64,000 nucleotides of DNA, from the NCBI GenBank assembly GCA_964007475.1, contig OZ023273.1, positions 105,274,485-105,338,484 on the forward strand, written 5' to 3'. A model generated the notes under the pieces. The model saw only the letters and a list, made by a program, of their open reading frames with translations, ran no database searches and was not told the DNA's origin. The stretch's first letter is position 1; each line of letters begins with the position of its first letter. The DNA is from Hybos culiciformis (lineage: Eukaryota; Arthropoda; Insecta; Diptera; Hybotidae). Below are positions 40,097 to 51,712 of this stretch, in pieces. Both the position numbers and the translations under genes were made by a program.

Positions 40097-43000
40097 ATGT
40101 CAAATTTAACTGGTGGTGTCACAACTGCTGAAAATAATAATAAAAAACATTCAAGCTTGCTTTGTGGCTTAGAAAATTTATTTGAAAATTCAATTGAGAA
40201 TTTCAGTAATCGAAAATCAATACGTCGCAGCCGTTCATTATCTCGTCAGAATTCATTGACAACTAATAAACAGAATCAAGGTCAATCGACAACGCCTTTT
40301 CAATATTCAAAGACGACATCAAGAGTTCCGATAAAGAAACAACAATTAGCTGGAGAAGAATTCAGTGATCTTGTGGAAAAGGCAAAGCAGGCTGTTGTCA
40401 AAAAGGATAGCAACAGATCAGTGTTAGCCCCTGCGGGTGGAACAAAAAAATCATTAAAATATTCTAGTTATCGAAGCGAATCTTTCAATAATAATAATAA
40501 TGGTACAACAAATTTTCAGTCCGAATCAAAGAATTCGAAAAAAATTGTATCATTAAATCAGAGGCAAGGAGTTAAAGATTTAAATAAAAATAAGCAAACA
40601 GAAACAATTAAAATTCCTCCAAAATTATCAAATTCTTCAACAATAGAATCAAATTATTCGCTGAAATCGAAAAATCTTCGATATTATTCATTGCCCGAAA
40701 AAGATTCATGGGAATTAAGTCAAAAATTTAAAGATTTATTTCAAAAACGATCGTCACGAAAAAATTTCAGTTTAAGAAATTTAAATTCATTAGATTTAAT
40801 ATTTGATAATTCAAAATTGGAAAATATCAAACGAACCAATTCATTACCACGAAATATGGATAAAAATTCAAAAACAGCTGGAAATTTGTTAAAAAAGAAT
40901 AAATCGACGAATACAAAAAATGATGAACAAATTATTACAGCAATGCCAACTATCAAACCCACGGAAATGAAATCAGTTAAAATCGATGAAAGCAATTTAA
41001 TAACTTTGGATAACGAAGATTATGCACGCTATGTTGAAAGTTATGAAAGAAATTTAGAAAATAAAAAAGATTCATCGGGTAATAATAGCAGTGATCAGCA
41101 GAAAACACAAAACATTCCAGGTGGGTAAATAAAATTTCCAAAACAAAAATATGCATTTATAACAATATTTATTGCAAACAGAAAAAGTTGAAATTTAGTG
41201 TTGTTCTGCAAAAATCTATAAATTTCACAAAATTTTAGTTTAAAGGTGATCGGTTTTTTGTGTAATAAATGTAACTCTACCTGTTCCCTCTGCCAATAAG
41301 AGCCAAATATTCCCATGATAATGAATTCATATAATAAACGAAATTTCATTTTATATATTTTTAGTCAGTATTCTAAAGCAACCAAAAAGCAGTATTAATA
41401 ATAAAAAGAAACAATCCAGTGTTATTATGAATTTACAAGATCGTGATATAGTTGTTATAGATTCAGAGGATGAAATTTCTGAATCTGAGGTAAAAGTAAT
41501 TCTAAATCCAAGAAAAGAAGTTGATTTAGCGGACTTATTGGGCAATAATTGGCCATCTACAGCCGAAGATGCAGCATTAGTATTAAATAGTAAGATTTAA
41601 AATATTATTAAAAAATATAGAATGTATAACATTTGAGTTTTGAGGTACAAGAGTCTGAGAAAAAAAATTCCATTTTCTGTCACTGCCGCCAGTCATCAAT
41701 ATTATATTATTTCAATTTTTAATAAAATTCTACTGACAAATTATAATTATTGGAGATGATAAAGGTTACAGTCATTGAACTGATTCATATTTCCTCGCAA
41801 TTAAGTTAATTGAACAAAAAAATTATTTTTTTTTATAATTATTTTTTTTTTAGATGACAAAGGTCAAATAGTAAACAGTAGTAGTAATAGTAGTGTTAGC
41901 AGTTATAAAGCAGATCGTAATAAATCAGCAAATCCACTATCGCATATACAAAGCTCAAAAAATTTACAGCGCAATGCTAATATAAAAAAATTACAACATC
42001 AACAACAGATTGAAAAAGAGAATTTCGCTGATAATAATATTAAAATTCGAGAAAAAAGTAAGTTAATTTTTAATTAATCAATACGAATTATTTTCAATCA
42101 TTTTTTTAGTCTAACAATAATATTTTTACAGTTTGCACTTTTGCAGTATATGTTAAGATTTTAAAAATTCATATGAAGCTAATTAGATTATTAGAAATAA
42201 TATAAATTGATACAGGGATAAATATATTGAAAAATATGATGATTAATTTAATTTAGAACAAATTTTGTACAATATTTTTAAAATCAGTTTATTAATTTAT
42301 CTAACATGTTTTCAGCATAAGATAAAAAACTGGATGTTTCAAAATTATGCTTTTTTATAAACAATTTAAATAATATATATTTATTATTCGATAAGCTATA
42401 ATAACATCGCAGCAGCAGCTTCAGTTTATTACGATATCTGGTACATCAAAATATGGTTTTTTCGATACTAAATGAAGAGTGATTCTAAATAATAGTTATA
42501 TTTTAAGCTAAACACTAACATAAATGCAGTTTTTCCTTAGTTCCCTATTTTTTTTGTTAACATGTTCTTGTTGGTAAATTAAAGATTTTGTTCTTTGTAA
42601 AAGAATTTAATTTGATATTATACATCCATTTGACTTAGATTGTAAATTTTGTAACCCAAATTAATTTCTTGCTAAATCTTATTATAATTTTATCTTTGCC
42701 TTTTGTTCTCATCATTTTGACCTTAGCAGTATTGGACACTGCTCTTGTTTTATAAAAGAAAAATTTTTGTGCCACTGAAAATCTATTTTTAGATACACTT
42801 TATAGATATTTCTACATTATTATGTTGCATACAAACTCGAAGTTTTTCACATTCAAATGAGAAGACGTTTTGAAGATTTTTGATTTTTGCATTCAGATAC
42901 TTTCAAATTTCAACTCGATAGTCTCATTTTTAATTATTTTAACTAATTACAATATTAAGTCAATTCTCTATTGAATTTAAATCTAATTTGTCGTTTTCGA

Positions 43001-46000
43001 GCTGGGAATGCAAAGAAAATATCGTTTTATTTGCACGAATTGTAAAAAAATTATTTGAAAGAAGTTTCAATGTATAAATTCATTTCGGGCTTAAAACTCG
43101 TACTTAACAACATAAGCCTGGAAAATTAATTTAGATTTTGAGCATAATATTTTCTACCGTTGCTTGTGTTGTTTGAAAGTTGTAATAAGAAATTGATAAA
43201 ATGTGAACGAAACATAAAATTATTTTTAGAAATAGAAAAGAAAAAAAAATAATTTGTAGGAAATAGCGTCGTCATATTGTGAACATAAGAAATAAAAAAC
43301 AAGACACACATATGAGACAATCAGTAAGTTTTAGTTGTTCAATAATATATTTTTGGAAAAGTTGTTTTTTTTTTTTTTTTATTCATAATAATATCTTTAT
43401 TTATTTTGAAATATTTAATAAATCGAAATTTAGATTTAGATTTTTTTTTTAATAAAATAGAAAATAAATTTCAATAAGAGGTTCATTAAAGTGCATCGAC
43501 CGCCGCCGCGTTGTATTAAAAATAATTTTTATTATTAAAATTTATGAATTTTTTTTGTTTTTTTTTTTCAAATTAAATGAAAATCACAATGAGTTCTGAA
43601 AACAGCTTTCGCTTTAGTAATATTCCATTGACGGTGTTAGAACATTTTGATTGGACTTCAATATCAGATTCAGAATTAAATGAAGAAGGTTCCTTGAAAC
43701 ATTTTATTTTTCTTGTAAATTATGTAATTTATTAAAATTAGGTTTTCATGAGTTTTCCATAAATGAAAAAAGATCAAGGGTAAACAAAATTGAATGGCAA
43801 TGACAGTCAATATTTCAAGTGCTCGGAAAAGCTGAATAATTTTTATATTAAAATTTCTTTATTTAAAATTTTTTAATTTTAGTTTCTATTATTTTATACT
43901 ATATTTTATGTTTTTAATAAAGAAAATTTTTTTTTTTTTTTATAGAGTTAAAAAATGTCGAACCAGTTTATGACAATTCAATAATAACAACAAATTCTCA
44001 GCAACAGCATCAATTGCAACAATCGGTTTCGTCAGATGAAAACGAAATACAACCATCACCATTGAATGAAATTCCTGTTACTAATGGTTTGGGAGTTGGT
44101 TCCATGGTTGAAGTGTCAACTGATGTTTGTGAAGATTTATATGGTGTTGTACGATGGATAGGATCTCCTCCAGGGTCGACATCAAAAACTTCTATAATGG
44201 TAGGAATTGAATTGGAAGATGATCCTGGGCAGAATAGACCTTTAAATCTGACAGATGGAGTGCATAATGGTTTCAGGTATTTGAATTTTATCTCGATTGT
44301 TTATTTAATTTCAATATATAGAGAAAACTATTCTTCTTTATCTTTCTAACTCTGATACAAATGAAGGAGATTTGACTTATCGATTTGAACTCTATATTTA
44401 ATCCAAATTGTTTATCAAATCAAATCGACAGAAATTATTATTCGTGGAAAAAAAATTATTAGAGTCTGACTTCTTGATCTCGAGAATTTTGTCAGAAGAT
44501 TTTAATTTTTAAATTAAGAAAAAACATTACGATAAGGTGAGATGCTTGTAACACCACAGTCACGACAATCTACAAAATCAAAAAATATGTAGTAGGAATA
44601 AAGCAAATAATATTTGAAGCTTAAGCGTTATTTTTTTATATTAAATTCATGAGAACTAAAGTTTTGTTGTCAAAATCATTTATAGGACACAAAAGTGCAT
44701 GAAAGAAGTTTTTTTTTTAAATTTATCACCGTAACCCTTTCACATTTTTCGTTTCGCATGCTTTTTTTTTTAAGATATTCCAATTTTTTTTTTTTTTTTC
44801 ACTAAATTAAAAATAAATTGAATTTTTTAGGCTATTTAAATGTCCACAAGGTCGAGCATTATTTGTTAATCCAAGCCAATCTGAAATTAGATCTGATCGG
44901 AGGTTTCTAGAAATTGACATACCAAGTAATAACAACAATAACAATATTAATAATAATATATCAAAAACAGCAGTTGCATCACCATTATCTGGAAGTGGAA
45001 GTTCAAGCAGTAAAAGATCTTTGGATACAAAAATGTTTGGTCAAGTTGAATGTCATCCTGTTGTTGGTGCAATAGCACCATTAAGTAATTTTTATTTTTA
45101 TTTATTTTTTTCAAATTGTTCAAACTTATATCGGTTCAATTTGTATTTTAGAGATATTCGATATAGCTGAGGTGGAGGAAATATGTGGGAAATTTAAAGG
45201 AATTCAAGGACATCACAATTCGTGCTATTTAGATGCTACATTGTTTGCAATGTTCATGTTCACAAGCGTTTTTGATAGTTTACTATTTCGACCTCCTGAA
45301 CCTGAGGTAATTTTACAGGATAATTCATCAAAATAGTGAATGGTTAACACTTAAATAAAGTTAATAGTGGCTTTTAATATAATCAAAAACTACTTAACTA
45401 CTTTAATATTAAAAAATTAGCTTCACACCTTATTCTATCACAACTATACAATTTTTTATAATTTAATTTTTTTGTAGGATATATCTCATTATGAAGAAGT
45501 TCAGAAAGTGTTGCGTGAAGAAATTGTCAATCCATTAAGAAAGAATAATTTTGTTCGAGCAGATAGAGTAATGAAATTACGAGAATTATTAGATAAATTA
45601 AGTTCTGTCAGTGGCTTAACATCAGAAGAAAAAGATCCTGAAGAATTTTTAAATAGTCTATTAGTTCAAATAATGAGAGTTGATCCATTTTTGAAATTAA
45701 GTTCTGGCCAAGATACATTTTTGTACCAATTATTTGTCGAGAAAGATGATCGTTTATCATTTCCATCAGTTCAACAATTATTTGAACAAAGTTTTTTGGC
45801 ATCAGATATTAAATTGAAAGAGGTTCCATCATGTTTAATTATTCAAATGCCAAGGTTTGGTAAAAATTTCAAAATGTATCCCAGAATTTTACCGTCACAG
45901 GTTTTGGATGTAACAGATATCATCGCTGATTGTAAGTTTCGTATTATTTTCAATATTTCTGATATTCCAAATAATTTTAATAATATTTAAGCTCCGAGAC

Positions 46001-46625
46001 AATGCTCTGTTTGTGGAAAATTGGCTGAGTATGAATGCAAAGAATGTTTTGGTATATTACAATGTGGTGTTGGTTTAGAAAGTACAGCATTCTGTTTGAA
46101 ATGTCTTGAAACAGTACATCAACATGCTAAAAGGACAAATCATAAGCCAAAAGAAATATCTGTTCCTCAAGATTTTAAAATAATGGCAGAGCATTTAACA
46201 GTGCCAAGATTATTTATGGAACTATTTGCTGTTGTTTGTATTGAAACCTCACATTATGTTTGCTTCACCAGAACTGGTTCGGGATCAGATTCACCGTGGG
46301 TGTTTTTTGATTCAATGGCAGATAGAGCAGGTAAAGAACAATTTAATTTCTTATTTTATTATATAATTTCAGCTAAAAACCAAAAATCTCCTTAACTCAA
46401 CAATCTTGAATATTAATTTCTAAATAAATGTTTTCAGGAGAGCAAAATGGATACAATATTCCAGAGCTAATTACAGTTCCAGATCTTCCACAGTGGTTAT
46501 CAGAAGATGGCGCTCGAATAATCAATGATGCTCCAGATAAATTATTACCTGAACATGCGAAAAGATTATTTTGTGATGCTTACATGTGCTTATATCAATC
46601 GACAGATGTTATGATGTATCGATAA
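40097..46625 (+). CDS. CYLD: CYLD ubiquitin carboxyl-terminal hydrolase
   Basis: Deubiquitinase that cleaves Lys63- and Met1-linked chains and restrains NF-kB/IMD and JNK signalling. Exons: 40097-41120, 41365-41589, 41854-42057, 43946-44276, 44831-45084, 45152-45306, 45478-45931, 45992-46330, 46438-46625; all phases agree, giving 1057 aa. The first 480 residues are disordered, rich in Ser, Asn and basic residues ([11 protein letters not shown]). One CAP-Gly domain (about 534-620, VGSMVEV...GVVRWIG...DGVHNGFR) is followed by the USP domain: Cys box [13 protein letters not shown] with catalytic C704, the B-box-like zinc insert ([15 protein letters not shown]...HQHAKRTNH), the His box IETSHYV with H970, and FFDSMADR. 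It ends [17 protein letters not shown]. Mammals have three CAP-Gly domains; this one matches the third. The last introns are very short (60 and 107 bp). Confidence 0.95.
43577..43688 (+). CDS. CYLD: Alternative first coding exon of CYLD (short isoform)
   Basis: Inside the 1.9-kb intron 3 an ORF starts ATG at 43577 and reads [20 protein letters not shown] and on to [16 protein letters not shown]. It ends in GAAG|GTTCCT at 43688/43689 with phase 1, the phase needed by the CAP-Gly exon at 43946, and would make a form of about 610 aa without the disordered N-terminal half. A G+C-rich patch (GCATCGACCGCCGCCGCG) at about 43494-43511 would fit a promoter or 5' UTR. The weak point is the donor, GTTCCT, which is far from consensus; a better donor (CTT|GTAAAT) lies a little downstream but is out of phase. 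Confidence 0.55.
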
Positions 46626-47042
46626 TATAATTTTATTTTCCTTAACAATTTTCAATTTTTTAAGTTAATAAGTGATTAAAAATCATTATAATAATTATTA
46701 AAAATAATATAAATTAAAATTAGATTACAGAAGACGTTTGATTAAATAAATTGCTTTAAATCTAAAAAAAAATCGTTGTTAATGCCGAATAAAATATATG
46801 GTTTTATTCATAATTTAATTTATGTATTTACGTACAATGAAGCATTATAAGGAGGACTTAGGCTTTAGTAAAAAATCAATCGTTGCAGATTTGCTAAAAG
46901 TAAGCGAATTTATAATTGAAATAACTGGTATAAGTTTATTATGACATTTTCTGCCCAATATTTAATAATTTATGAATATTAAAATTACTAGCTTAAAATA
47001 TTCGTTAAGTTATCTTTTTCTTTATAAACAAAAAAAAACAAA
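46626..47042. terminator. Shared 3' gap of convergent CYLD and FARSB with facing poly(A) signals
   Basis: CYLD signals AATAAA lie at 46745-46750 and 46788-46793. On the opposite strand AATAAA lies at 46803-46808 and 46935-46940 for FARSB. If the outer signals are used, the two 3' UTRs overlap. Confidence 0.6.
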
Positions 47043-49764
47043 TTATACAAATGGTTCAATTGTAAATTCTACCACAGAACAAGGATGGGTTAATTCGAAG
47101 GCCTGTAAAACAGTCGGATGTAAGACACCAATTTTTCCGATAACAACATTTTTGTAAAGAATACTAGCACATCTTCCAGGAAAATAAGTTGGATCATCGA
47201 CTGCTTTCAAATAATATCCATCATCTTTTTTCCAAGGCACTTCCAAAAGTAGCATAACTCTATCTAACAAACCATGAACTATTTCGAATCCAGCTGATTT
47301 GTTACAATTTATAGCGCACAGTCTTCTTTCATTTCTTGCTCCGACTTCTTCTGAAATAAAGTTATTTGTTATATTTTTGATCGGAAACATTAGAAACAAA
47401 TTATTTTACCAGAATCTTTATCAGCAATGACACAATCTTGAATTTCAAATAATTTTAATGGTAATGGCATTTTTTTATTTGCCGATAATGTTTTTAATAA
47501 ACCCGATATAAGAGTTGTTCTAACCACTTGAAATTCTAATGTTTTTGGATTGGCAATATGTACAGCTGGTAATTCATCAATATTTTTATTCAATTTTGTA
47601 GCAATATCATCACGGGAACATAAGGTAAATGTTAGACCTTCAGTGAAACCGGCTTGAGCAACATGCTCTCTTAATTGATCAGTTAATTTATTTAACGGGT
47701 ATTGTTTGGCAATATGCATAAATGCTGGTAAAGATTTCTTAATAGCATTATAACCGTAAGCGATAGCAACATCCTCGTAAATATCACAGCGATGAATAAC
47801 ATCATGTCGCGTTGGAGGAATTAAAACTGTCAACTCATCATCTTTAGTTACTTTAGTTTCCAAATACATTTTTGTTAAAAGTTTCGCAACTTCGTCTAGA
47901 ATATTTTGTAAAAATTATTGGAGATTTCTTAAAAGAAATTTTTATATTTTTATTTAGAGTCAAAAACTACCTGGTTGTTGTTCAATGCCAATGTAGCTTG
48001 TAGCTTGTTTTGAAGAAATAATTTCCTCACGATAAGCTAATTCTGGATATGTTACTAATTCTCCATTTGGAAGTTGAACATCGCAATTTTCAACACTGAA
48101 TTTCTCTTTGCAATATTGTGAAAACATGCATACAATTGTATCGAGGACTAACTTCGCCTTAGTAAGATCAGTAGCAGTACATTCAATAAATACATTCTTC
48201 GTATTGAGGGTAATTTTAGAATGATCTCCATTTATTATTGGAGGCAGTGAAAGTACCACACCATTTGAATCATAAATTACTGGATACAATGGTGAATCAC
48301 GAATAATTGGCAAATATTGTTTAAGTTGAGGATGATTCTAAAGTAAAATTAATTATTATGTAAATATTACGTAAATTTGATTATGGTCAAAATTACAATA
48401 AAAAAGAGTGTTAGGTTTTAAAATTTTACCGAATAAAAATCCATTAATTCAACACCGGTCATTTCTTTTGTTTGATTCAGTGGGACAAAGCGAATATCTT
48501 TTGGATCTTTTGCTTCGTAGGAAAATGGTCCCTGAATAACATCCAAATCGTGTGTACCAATAGCTACTAGAGCACGTTTACGACATAAATTTTGATGCAA
48601 TTTGTCCTAAAAAAAGACAGGGAAATTAGTATATTACTTATAAAGTAAAGGAACTTAACGATTCGAAAGAACCTTTCACAAAAAACTACCTGCAAATCGA
48701 TGAAACTGTTATAACTGTCTTTGGTGAATGTTATATTTCTCAATACAGCTGCAACGCAATGAGGTCGAATTTTTGAAGTTTCTGGTGAAATTTTCAATAT
48801 TTGCTTATTTCCAGCTTTTGGTTCAATTTTTTTAAAACGTTGAGGTTGTATTCTTTGAAGGATAACATAAAAAAAAAATGTTAAAATGAGAATTTTTTTA
48901 ATCCCAGTCTATATAACTTAAAAAAAGAAACAAATTGAAATATAAATGAATTTTTTTAAAATTCTTAAATATATCAAAAAGTTTTTGTGAATTAAATTTT
49001 AGGGTAATGCTTTTTTTTTGAATTTATCTACATCTAGCTAGTGTCGGTCACACAAGTTTGTCAAACGATTATGCGCACACACCAAGTTTGTAGCCGATAT
49101 TTTTTTTAAGCCTATGTATTGCCTAGTAGGTATTGGTTAAAAAATTATTGGTATAACTAAATCTCTCGTTATCCGCAAGTTTACCCTTTATAATCACTAA
49201 TTAGGTATAAATTACTGTAAGAACTTGTCACATAACATTCAGTGAGAGTTTCAAAGGATTTTTATTTAAAAATTGAAAACTTTCAACAAGCCACATTAAC
49301 CTTGTTGGGTTATTTCTTTTTTTTTTCGAAACTCACTTTCCCTGAAATACATGAAGACCAATCACTAAGCCTTCCAAGCAAAGCAAATCATATCGATTAG
49401 CTGGAATATCAATTCTGTAGATGACTTCTTCGGATGCATCTTTAGCCGCATCAATATCACCTTGCTCTTTGGTCAACATTTGTTTCTCAGTTGTCTAAAA
49501 AAAAATTAAAAAAAATCAAAATTCAAAAACATGAATTAAAATTTGGGAATTCAAGGTGTTTTTAGAACAAAAAAAATCATACCACTTCATCAAGTTCTAA
49601 ACCGAATGCAAAACACAAAGATTGAAATTCATCATCCGCTAAAATGTTGAAAAAAAAAAATTAAAAATTCATCATAAGAATAAAATGAAAATTTTCTCAG
49701 ACTGACTGTATGTTTTTCCCAATGCCGCAAACAAAAGATCTCGTTTGACTCCAAGAGTTGGCAT
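47043..49764 (-). CDS. FARSB: Phenylalanyl-tRNA synthetase beta subunit, cytosolic
   Basis: Beta chain of the alpha2-beta2 enzyme that charges tRNA-Phe in the cytosol; it carries the editing (B3/4) and tRNA-binding modules. Eight minus-strand exons: 49707-49764, 49583-49638, 49337-49494, 48690-48852, 48430-48606, 47971-48337, 47410-47895, 47043-47350. All phases agree, giving 590 aa, the usual length for eukaryotes. Landmarks in order: [91 protein letters not shown] then [50 protein letters not shown], and FPGRCA followed by GKIGVLHP. The donor of exon 1 is ACA|GTCAGT, a weak site, but it is the only one that keeps the conserved TYTDDEF reading. No frameshift or missing part was found. Confidence 0.96.
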
Positions 49765-50053
49765 TTTTGAAAATTTTTTGTTCAATTAAATAAAATACAA
49801 TTCTAAATTCAAATTATTAAATTAAATTTCTGCACCTTTTTTTGACACGTGCAATAAATAATACCTATTATCGAACACCGGACTCTGCGAATCGAATATT
49901 TATTAACTCATATTTCTTTTTTTCAGTGTTCTTTGACTTGCAATGAGTGAAAGTTTGTTTACATTAATTTGAGTGCATGCCATCTTATAGGCCTACCAGA
50001 CTGCAAATTCAGGGAAATGGGAATATAAATTCACAAAATGATAATACAGATTT
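49765..50053. other. Upstream region of FARSB
   Basis: Short non-coding stretch that should contain the FARSB promoter. Nothing else recognised. Confidence 0.4.
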
Positions 50054-50637
50054 CTTATTTCGGCTAAAGTGCAGATGACGTGAACCACTCAGAATGACCT
50101 GAAACTTGGTGGGGGGGGTAGAGGCGGTGCCCAAACCCCCAAAACTGAAATCAGTTCTTGGGGCTCGGGCCCCGTTTCGGAGCTAGGGCCCCCCAAAGTT
50201 TTCATACATTTTGTATGGGAAATTTTTTTTTTTGCTCTAGTTGCCCCATTTTTTTGTAGAGAGTATAGGGGGTATCCCAGAACGAGAGGGAGGGGTGGGG
50301 GGCGGCGGGCGGACGGTCTGGTGGTTGGTGGGATTTGCGGCGCCAGCCGCAAATCCCACTGACCAACCACCAGACCGCCCGCCCGCCGCCCCCCACCCCT
50401 CCCTCTCGTTCTGGGATACCCCCTTTATCATTTTCCAAAAAATGGGGCAAATCGGGCACAAAAAAAAAATTTTCCATACAAAAATGTATGAAAACTTTGG
50501 GGGGCCCTATCTCCGAAACGGGGCCCGAGTCCTAAGAACTGATTTCAGTTTTAGGGGTTTGGGCACCGCCTCTACCCCCCACCAAGTTTCAGGTCATTCT
50601 GAGTGGTTCACGTCATCTGCACTTACGCCCTTATTTC
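50054..50637. mobile_element. G+C-rich foldback transposon with perfect 8-bp target-site duplication
   Basis: Body 50062-50629 (568 bp), flanked by identical CTTATTTC at 50054-50061 and 50630-50637. The ends are GGCTAAAGTGCAGATGACG and, inverted, GGCGTAAGTGCAGATGACG. Almost the whole element is two arms of about 280 bp pairing around a central GCGGC-GCCA-GCCGC turn near 50342. The arms are far richer in G and C than anything else in the window. ORFs on both strands mirror each other and are by-products. No transposase. The 8-bp duplication with GG ends recalls Merlin-like elements, but P-like or other 8-bp families cannot be excluded. Confidence 0.9.
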
Positions 50638-50764
50638 TAATTTTAAACTTTTTTTTGTTATTACTTCTATATTCTATTTAATAGCATTTTTTCCGAAATA
50701 TATTTGAAATAAAAATTTTCAGTGTTTCTGCAGTTTACGTGTAGAATAAGGGTATACAATAAAG

Positions 50765-50910
50765 ATGGAATTTGGAAGGGGAAGTAGGGGCAATGCCCAC
50801 ACCTCCAAATCCGAAAGCTTTTTTCTCGAAAATGTTTCGTTTCGGGGATATGAACCCCCAAAGTTTTCATACAGTCCCAGAATGAGATGGGGGCTTGGGG
50901 GCGGCTGTGA
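50765..50910. mobile_element. Degenerate single arm related to the G+C-rich foldback element
   Basis: It shares with the left arm of the neighbouring element the order GTAGGGGCAATGCCCACACC (arm: GTAGAGGCGGTGCCCAAACC), then TTTCGG, then CCCCCAAAGTTTTCATACA, then CCCAGAATGAGA (arm: CCCAGAACGAGA), with internal deletions. It looks like an older, decayed relative. No second arm and no target duplication were found. Confidence 0.6.
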
Positions 50911-50988
50911 AAGTATAAACAATTTAACTATATTATATTTTACGTCGCGACGCTGAGTATAATATTCACTGTTTTGACAGTCCCTCCG

Positions 50989-51598
50989 TGGCCATTTATG
51001 GAACGTAGGAGAACATATAAAATTTTTTTTTTCGTGAAATTTGTATGAAAATATGCGATTTGAAATTTTATTTAAGTTATAATTAATTAGTTAATTAATA
51101 AAAATGAATAGAAAAAATTTTGAGGTCTGCGGAATATCATTAGCAAACAATTCTATAGGTAGAAATATTTCCATTCATTACTTTTTCATCCAAATTAATT
51201 CAAAATATAAAAACACCTAACAAAAAAAAAAAAAATTAAGTACAATTTTCAGTTCATAACAAATATAAAAATGTAAAAAAAAGTTATTATTGGAAATTCT
51301 CATACATTTGGAGTCTAAATAATATTGGTAAGTTTTTCAAATTTAAATTAAAAATAGTTCTTTTTTTTATACACTTTTTGATTTTGAATTATTTTGGATG
51401 AAAAAGTAATGAATGGAAATATTTCTACCTATAGAATTGTTTGCTAATGATTTTCCGCAGACCTCAAAATTTTTTCTATTCATTTTTGTTAATTAACTAA
51501 TTAATTATAACTTAAATAAAATTTCAAATCGCATATTTTCATACAAATTTCACGAAAAAAAAAATTTTATATGTTCTCCTACGTTCCATAAATGGCCA
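50989..51598. mobile_element. AT-rich foldback transposon (about 0.6 kb)
   Basis: Left arm about 50990-51208 and right arm about 51375-51597 are near-identical inverted repeats. Each contains GGCCATTTATGGAACGTAGG, ATATGCGATTTGAAATTTTA, TTGAGGTCTGCGGAA and AGAAATATTTCCATTCATTA in mirrored order. A unique AT-rich centre of about 165 bp lies between. No coding capacity. The outer edges are uncertain (left CCCTCCGTGGCC, right GGCCATAGGCGGCG) and no target duplication could be fixed. Confidence 0.85.
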
Positions 51599-51639
51599 TA
51601 GGCGGCGCTATTTGGACATTTAAACAAGTGAATACATTC

Positions 51640-51712
51640 AAAACTCGTTAATCCGGCACCGAAATATTATCCGGATTTTGTCTGGAATCCGGTTGTCCGT
51701 AAAAGGAGTTTT
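51640..51712. mobile_element. Possible pogo/Tigger-like transposon end fragment
   Basis: ACTCGTTAATCCGGCACC followed by ATCCGGATTTTGTCTGGAAT and CCGGTTGTCCGTAAA resembles the ends of pogo/Tigger (Tc1-mariner group) elements, which often carry a CTCGnTAATCCGGCACC-like motif. Only a fragment is visible. The assignment rests on remembered motif similarity. Confidence 0.4.

Noticed and set aside
41095..41349. 84-codon minus-strand ORF over the CYLD exon 1/intron 1 junction
   Set aside because: Hydrophobic AT-rich shadow with no independent support.
42417..42425. GCAGCAGCAGC tract in a CYLD intron
   Set aside because: Too short to be an opa-type coding repeat, and not in an open frame.
50089..50681. 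Overlapping ORFs of 66-146 codons on both strands, rich in Pro, Gly and Arg
   Set aside because: They lie in mirrored positions on the two arms of the G+C-rich foldback transposon and are by-products of its stop-poor composition.
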